From NCBI GenBank assembly GCA_965243755.1, contig CBDEVW010000004.1, forward strand, positions 1 to 64,000: a stretch of 64,000 nt of DNA. Reading direction: 5' to 3'. Shown here in pieces: positions 45,301-54,300 of this stretch. The first letter of the stretch is position 1. Every line of letters begins with the position of its first letter. The notes beneath the pieces were generated by a model. The model was given only the letters and a program-made list of their open reading frames with translations. It had not been told where the DNA came from and made no database searches. The DNA is from JANSWY01 sp965243755 (lineage in GTDB: Bacteria > Bacteroidota > Bacteroidia > Cytophagales > Cyclobacteriaceae). Made by a program: the position numbers and the translations under genes.

Positions 45301-48300
45301 CAAACACTAACCAACAAAACGCTGACCGCACCGAACGTAGATCAGCTGGAAGACGGCAGCAACAATGAGGTGGTGGTCTTAGGAACAACTGCCAGTGCAG
45401 TGAACCAGGTAACGATCACCAACGCAGCGACCAGCGGCGATCCGGTGATCAGCAGTAGTGGAGATGATGCGAATGTAGGCTTAACGATCAACACTCAGGG
45501 TTCAGGTGGCATTACAATAGATCCTGGCACAGGAACTACTACGATCAACAACGCCAACCTGGGTAATGCAGACCTGACCAGTCCGGACATCACCACGAGC
45601 ATTGACGATACCAATGGAGCGGAGCTATTCACCTTAAATGCGACAGGAACAGCAGTCAATGAGTTGGCGATCACCAACGCAGCGACAGGCAGTGGCCCGA
45701 CACTTGGTACCAGCGGAGACGATGTAAATGTAGACCTGAACATTGCTACCCAGGGTACTGGAAATGTAAACATCGCTCCAGGCGGCAATGTAGTGATCAG
45801 CAACGATGTGATCTACGATGAGGCGACCAATGACCTGACCCTGGCAGTAACTGACCAGACAGTAGGTGCTCCAACATTGACGATCCCAGATTTAACAGGC
45901 ACCAGTGGAGATCTTGTAGTAAACAATGCCACACAGACCTTGACGAACAAGACGATTGATGCCGACAACAACACGATCACCAATATTGAGAATGCAGACA
46001 TCAAGGCAGCCGCAGCGATAGATGCGACTAAGCTGGCAGATGGATCAGTGACCAACACAGAATTACAGCGCATCAATGCATTGGGTAGTGCAGCAGTAGG
46101 TATTAGTGATGTGCAAACACTAACCAACAAAACGCTTACCGCACCAAACATAGATCAGCTGGAAGACGGCAGCAACAATGAGGTGGTAGTCTTAGGAACA
46201 ACTGCCAGTGCAGTGAACCAGGTAACGATCACCAACGCAGCGACAGCAGGTACCCCAACGATCAGCAGTAGTGGAGACGATGCGAATGTAGGCTTAACGA
46301 TCAACACTCAGGGTTCAGGTGGCATTACAATAGATCCAGGCACAGGTACCACTACGATCAACAATGCCAACCTGGGTAATGCAGACCTGACCAGCCCAGA
46401 CATCACCACGAGCATTGACGATACCAATGGTGCAGAGCTGTTCACCTTAAATGCGACAGGAACAGCAGTCAATGAGTTGGCGATCACCAACGCAGCGACA
46501 GGCAGTGGCCCGACACTAGGTACCAGCGGAGACGATGTAAATGTAGACCTTAACATTGCTACCCAGGGCACAGGAAACGTCAACATCGCTCCAGGCGGCA
46601 ATGTAGTGATCAGCAACGATGTGATCTACGATGAGGCGACCAACGACCTGACCCTGGCAGTGACTGACCAGACAGTAGGCGCTCCAACACTGACGATCCC
46701 AGATTTAACAGGCACCAGTGGAGATATTGTAGTAAACAACGCCACACAGACCTTGACGAATAAGACGTTGAACTCACCGACAGTAAACACTCCGTCAATC
46801 AGTTCGGCTACTATCAGCAACGATGTAACCTTCGATGAGGCGACCAATGACCTGACCTTAGCCATAACAGACCAGGCCTCCGGACCAGCCACCTTAACTG
46901 TTCCAGACCTAGGTGGTACTGGAGGTGATGTTGTAGTGAACAATGCGACACAAACACTAACCAACAAAACGCTAACCGCACCAAACATAGATCAGCTGGA
47001 AGACGGCAGCAACAATGAGGTAGTAGTCTTAGGAACAACAGCCAGTGCAGTGAACCAGGTGACGATCACCAACGCAGCGACCGCAGGTACCCCAACGATC
47101 AGCAGTAGTGGAGACGATGCGAATGTAGGTTTAACGATCAACACGCAAGGATCAGGAGGTATCACAATTGATCCTGGCACAGGCACTACCACGATCAACA
47201 ACGCCAACCTTGGTAATGCAGACCTGACCAGCCCAGACATCACCACGAGTATTGACGATACGAACGGAGCAGAGTTGTTCACCCTAAATGCGACAGGAAC
47301 AGCAGTCAATGAGTTGGCGATCACCAACGCAGCGACAGGCAGTGGCCCAACACTAGGTACCAGTGGAGATGATCTCAATGTAGACCTGAATGTAACGACG
47401 AAAGGTACAGGAAACGTCAACATAGCCCCAGGCGGCAATGTAGTGATCAGCAATGATGTGATCTACGATGAGGCGACCAACGACCTGACGCTGGCAGTGA
47501 CTGACCAGACGGTAGGTGCTCCAACACTGACGATCCCTGATTTAACAGGCACCAGTGGAGATCTTGTAGTAAACAATGCCACACAGACCTTGACGAATAA
47601 GACGATTGATGCCGACAACAACACGATCACCAATATTGAGAATGCAGACATCAAGGCAGCCGCAGCGATAGATGCGACTAAGCTGGCAGATGGATCAGTG
47701 ACCAACACAGAATTACAGCGCATCAATGCATTGGGCAGTGCTGCAGTAGGCGTCAGCGATGCACAAACACTAACCAACAAAACGCTGACCGCACCAAACG
47801 TAGATCAGTTGGAAGACGGCAGCAACAATGAGGTGGTAGTTTTAGGAACAACCGCCAGTGCAGTGAACCAGGTGACGATCACCAACGCAGCGACCACCGG
47901 TGATCCAGTGATCAGCAGTAGTGGAGACGATGCGAATGTAGGCTTAACGATCAACACGCAAGGCTCAGGAGGCATCACAATAGATCCTGGCACAGGAACA
48001 ACTACGATCAACAACGCCAACCTGGGCAATGCAGACCTGACCAGCCCGGACATCACCACGAGCATAGACGATACGAACGGTGCAGAGCTGTTCACCTTAA
48101 ATGCGACAGGAACAGCAGTCAATGAGTTGGCGATCACCAATGCAGCGACAGGCAGTGGCCCGACACTAGGCACCAGCGGAGACGATGTAAATGTAGACCT
48201 TAACATTGCTACCCAGGGTACAGGAAATGTAAACATCGCTCCAGGCGGGAATGTAGTGATCAGCAACGATGTGATCTACGATGAGGCGACCAATGACCTG

Positions 48301-51300
48301 ACCCTGGCAGTGACTGACCAGACGGTAGGCGCTCCAACATTGACGATCCCGGATTTAACAGGCACCAGTGGAGATATTGTGGTAAACAACGCCACACAGA
48401 CCTTGACGAACAAGACGATTGATGCCGACAACAACACGATCACCAATATTGAGAATGCAGACATCAAGGCAGCCGCAGCGATAGATGCGACCAAGTTGGC
48501 AGATGGATCAGTGACCAACACAGAATTACAGCGCATCAATGCATTAGGAAGTGCAGCAGTAGGTATTAGTGATGTACAAACACTAACCAACAAAACACTG
48601 ACCGCACCAAACGTAGATCAACTGGAAGACGGCAGCAACAATGAGGTGGTAGTTTTAGGAACAACCGCCAGTGCAGTGAACCAGGTAACGATCACCAACG
48701 CAGCGACCGCAGGTACCCCAACGATCAGCAGTAGTGGAGACGATGCGAATGTAGGCTTAACGATCAACACGCAAGGTTCAGGAGGCATTACAATAGATCC
48801 TGGCACAGGTACCACTACGATCAACAATGCCAACCTTGGTAATGCAGACCTGACCAGCCCAGACATCACCACGAGCATTGACGATACCAATGGTGCAGAG
48901 CTGTTCACCTTAAATGCGACAGGAACAGCAGTCAATGAGCTGGCGATCACCAATGCAGCGACAGGCAGTGGCCCGACACTAGGTACCAGTGGAGATGATC
49001 TCAATGTAGACCTGAATGTAACGACGAAAGGCACAGGAAACGTCAACATCGCTCCAGGTGGCAATGTAGTGATCAGCAACGATGTGATCTACGACGAGGC
49101 GACCAATGACCTGACCCTGGCAGTGACTGACCAAACGGTAGGCGCTCCAACATTGACGATCCCGGATTTAACAGGCACCAGTGGAGATATTGTAGTAAAC
49201 AATGCCACACAGACCTTGACGAACAAGACGATTGATGCCGACAACAACACGATCACCAATATTGAGAATGCAGACATCAAGGCAGCCGCAGCGATAGATG
49301 CGACTAAGCTGGCAGATGGATCAGTGACCAACACAGAATTACAGCGCATCAATGCATTGGGCAGTGCTGCAGTAGGCGTCAGCGATGCACAAACACTAAC
49401 CAACAAAACACTGACCGCACCAAACGTAGATCAACTGGAAGACGGCAGCAACAATGAGGTGGTAGTCTTAGGAACAACCGCCAGTGCAGTGAACCAGGTA
49501 ACGATCACCAACGCAGCGACCGCAGGTACCCCAACGATCAGCAGTAGTGGAGACGATGCGAATGTAGGCTTAACGATCAACACGCAAGGTTCAGGAGGCA
49601 TTACAATAGATCCTGGCACAGGTACCACTACGATCACCAATGCCAACCTTGGTAATGCAGACCTGACCAGCCCAGACATCACCACGAGCATTGACGATAC
49701 CAATGGTGCAGAGCTGTTCACCTTAAATGCGACAGGAACAGCAGTCAATGAGTTGGCGATCACCAATGCAGCGACAGGCAGTGGCCCGACACTAGGTACC
49801 AGCGGAGACGATGTAAATGTAGACCTTAACATTGCTACCCAGGGCACAGGAAACGTCAACATCGCTCCAGGTGGCAATGTAGTGATCAGCAACGATGTGA
49901 TCTACGATGAGGCGACCAATGACCTGACCCTGGCAGTGACTGACCAGACGGTAGGCGCTCCGACACTAACGATCCCGGATTTAACAGGCACCAGTGGAGA
50001 TCTTGTGGTAAACAATGCTACACAGACCTTGACGAATAAGACGATTGATGCCGACAACAACACGATCACCAATATTGAGAATGCAGACATCAAGGCAGCC
50101 GCAGCGATAGATGCGACTAAGCTGGCAGATGGATCAGTGACCAACACAGAATTACAGCGCATCAATGCATTGGGTAGTGCAGCAGTAGGCGTCAGTGATG
50201 CACAAACACTAACCAACAAAACGCTGACCGCACCAAACGTAGATCAGCTGGAAGATGGCAGCAACAATGAGGTGGTAGTCTTAGGAACAACCGCCAGTGC
50301 AGTGAACCAGGTAACAATCACCAACGCGGCGACCACCGGCGATCCAGTGATCAGCAGTAGTGGAGACGATGCGAATGTAGGCTTAACGATCAATACCCAA
50401 GGCTCTGGAGGCATTACAATAGATCCTGGCACAGGCACTACCACGATCAACAACGCCAACCTAGGTAATGCAGACCTGACCAGCCCGGACATCACCACGA
50501 GTATTGACGATACGAACGGAGCAGAGTTGTTCACCTTAAATGCGACAGGAACAGCAGTCAATGAGCTGGCGATCACCAATGCAGCGACAGGCAGTGGCCC
50601 GACACTAGGTACCAGCGGAGACGATGTAAATGTCGACCTGAACATTGCTACCCAGGGTACAGGAAACGTCAACATCGCTCCAGGCGGGAATGTAGTGATC
50701 AGCAACGATGTGATCTACGATGAGGCGACCAATGACCTGACCCTGGCAGTGACTGACCAGACGGTAGGCGCTCCGACACTAACGATCCCGGATTTAACAG
50801 GTACCAGTGGAGATATTGTAGTAAACAATGCCACACAGACCTTGACGAATAAGACGTTGAACTCACCGACAGTAAACACTCCGTCAATCAGTTCGGCTAC
50901 TATCAGCAACGATGTAACCTTCGATGAGGCGACCAATGATCTGACTTTGGCCATAACAGATCAGGCCTCCGGACCAGCCACCTTAACTGTTCCAGACCTA
51001 GGTGGTACTGGAGGTGATGTTGTAGTGAACAATGCTACACAAACACTAACCAACAAAACGTTGACAGCACCAAACGTAGATCAACTGGAAGACGGCAGCA
51101 ACAATGAGGTGGTAGTCTTAGGAACAACCGCCAGTGCAGTGAACCAGGTAACGATCACCAACGCAGCGACCACCGGAGATCCAGTGATCAGCAGTAGTGG
51201 AGACGATGCGAATGTAGGCTTAACAATCAATACCCAAGGCTCTGGAGGCATTACTATAGATCCAGGCACAGGCACTACCACGATCAACAATGCCAACCTT

Positions 51301-54300
51301 GGTAATGCAGACCTGACCAGCCCAGACATTACCACGAGTATTGACGATACGAACGGAGCAGAGTTGTTCACCTTAAATGCGACAGGAACAGCAGTCAATG
51401 AGTTGGCGATCACCAATGCAGCGACAGGCAGTGGCCCGACACTAGGTACCAGCGGAGACGATGTAAATGTAGACCTTAACATTGCTACCCAGGGCACAGG
51501 AAACGTCAACATCGCTCCAGGCGGCAATGTAGTGATCAGCAACGATGTGATCTACGATGAGGCCACCAATGACCTGACCCTGGCAGTGACTGACCAAACG
51601 GTAGGCGCTCCAACATTGACGATCCCAGATTTAACAGGCACCAGTGGAGACCTTGTGGTAAACAACGCCACGCAGACCTTAACGAATAAGACGATTGATG
51701 CCGACAACAACACGATCACCAATATTGAGAATGCAGACATCAAGGCAGCCGCGGCGATAGATGCGACCAAGCTGGCAGATGGATCAGTGACCAACACAGA
51801 GTTACAGCGAATCAATGCATTAGGAAGTGCCGCAGTAGGTATTAGTGATGTACAAACACTAACCAACAAAACGCTTACCGCACCAAACGTTGATCAGCTG
51901 GAAGATGGCAGCAACAATGAGGTGGTAGTTTTAGGAACAACTGCCAGTGCAGTGAACCAGGTGACGATCACCAACGCAGCGACAGCAGGTACCCCAACGA
52001 TCAGCAGTAGTGGAGACGATGCGAATGTAGGCTTAACGATCAACACGCAAGGATCAGGAGGCATCACGATTGATCCAGGCACAGGAACTACTACGATCAA
52101 CAACGCCAACCTTGGCAATGCGGATCTAACCAGTCCGGACATCACCACGAGCATTGACGATACCAATGGTGCAGAGTTGTTTACCTTAAATGCGACAGGA
52201 ACAGCAGTCAATGAGTTGGCGATCACCAATGCAGCGACAGGCAGTGGCCCGACACTAGGTACCAGTGGAGATGATCTCAATGTAGACCTGAATGTAACGA
52301 CGAAAGGTACAGGAAACGTCAACATCGCTCCAGGCGGGAATGTAGTGATCAGCAACGATGTGATCTACGATGAGGCGACCAATGACCTGACCCTGGCAGT
52401 GACTGACCAGACGGTAGGCGCTCCAACATTGACGATCCCGGATTTAACAGGCACCAGTGGAGATCTTGTAGTAAACAACGCCACACAGACCTTGACGAAC
52501 AAGACGATTGATGCCGACAACAACACGATCACCAATATTGAGAATGCAGACATCAAGGCAGCCGCAGCGATAGATGCAACCAAGTTGGCAGATGGATCAG
52601 TGACCAACACAGAATTACAGCGCATCAATGCATTAGGAAGTGCTGCAGTAGGCGTCAGTGATGCACAAACACTAACCAACAAAACACTGACCGCACCAAA
52701 CGTAGATCAGCTGGAAGACGGCAACAACAATGAGGTGGTGGTCTTAGGAACAACCGCCAGTGCAGTGAACCAGGTAACGATCACCAACGCAGCGACCGCA
52801 GGTACCCCAACGATCAGCAGTAGTGGAGACGATGCGAATGTAGGCTTAACGATCAACACCCAAGGATCAGGAGGTATTACAATCGATCCAGGTACAGGTA
52901 CTACCACGATCAACAACGCCAACCTTGGTAATGCAGACCTGACCAGCCCGGACATCACCACGAGTATTGACGATGCGAACGGAGCAGAGTTGTTCACCTT
53001 AAATGCAACAGGAACAGCAGTCAATGAGTTGGCGATCACCAATGCAGCGACAGGCAGTGGCCCAACACTAGGTACCAGCGGAGACGATGTAAATGTAGAC
53101 CTGAACATTGCTACCCAGGGTACTGGAAATGTAAACATCGCTCCAGGCGGCAATGTAGTGATCAGCAACGATGTGATCTACGATGAGGCGACCAATGACC
53201 TGACCCTGGCAGTGACTGACCAGACGGTAGGCGCTCCAACATTGACGATCCCGGATTTAACAGGCACCAGTGGAGATATTGTGGTAAACAACGCCACACA
53301 GACCTTGACGAACAAGACGATTGATGCCGACAACAACACGATCACCAATATTGATAATGCAGACATCAAGGCAGGTGCAGCGATAGATGCGACCAAGTTG
53401 GCAGATGGATCAGTGACCAACACAGAATTACAGCGCATCAATGCATTAGGAAGTGCTGCAGTAGGCGTCAGTGATGCACAAACACTAACCAACAAAACAC
53501 TGACCGCACCAAACGTAGATCAACTGGAAGACGGCAGCAACAATGAGGTGGTAGTCTTAGGAACAACCGCCAGTGCAGTGAACCAGGTAACGATCACCAA
53601 CGCAGCGACCGCAGGTACCCCAACGATCAGCAGTAGTGGAGATGATGCGAATGTAGGCTTAACGATCAACACTCAGGGTTCAGGTGGCATTACAATAGAT
53701 CCTGGCACAGGTACTACTACGATCAACAATGCCAACCTTGGCAATGCAGACCTGACCAGCCCAGACATTACCACGAGTATTGACGATACGAACGGAGCAG
53801 AGTTGTTTACCTTAAATGCGACAGGAACAGCAGTCAATGAGTTGGCGATCACCAATGCAGCGACAGGCAGTGGCCCGACACTAGGTACCAGCGGAGACGA
53901 TGTAAATGTAGACCTGAACATTGCTACCCAGGGCACAGGAAACGTCAACATCGCTCCAGGCGGCAATGTAGTGATCAGCAACGATGTGATCTACGATGAG
54001 GCGACCAATGACCTGACCCTGGCAGTAACTGACCAGACAGTAGGTGCTCCAACATTGACGATCCCAGATTTAACAGGCACGAGTGGAGATATTGTAGTGA
54101 ACAATGCCACACAGACCTTGACGAATAAGACGATTGATGCCGACAACAACACGATCACCAATATTGAGAATGCAGACATCAAGGCAGCCGCAGCGATAGA
54201 TGCGACTAAGCTGGCAGATGGATCAGTGACCAACACAGAATTACAGCGCATCAATGCATTGGGTAGTGCAGCAGTAGGTATTAGTGATGTACAAACACTA

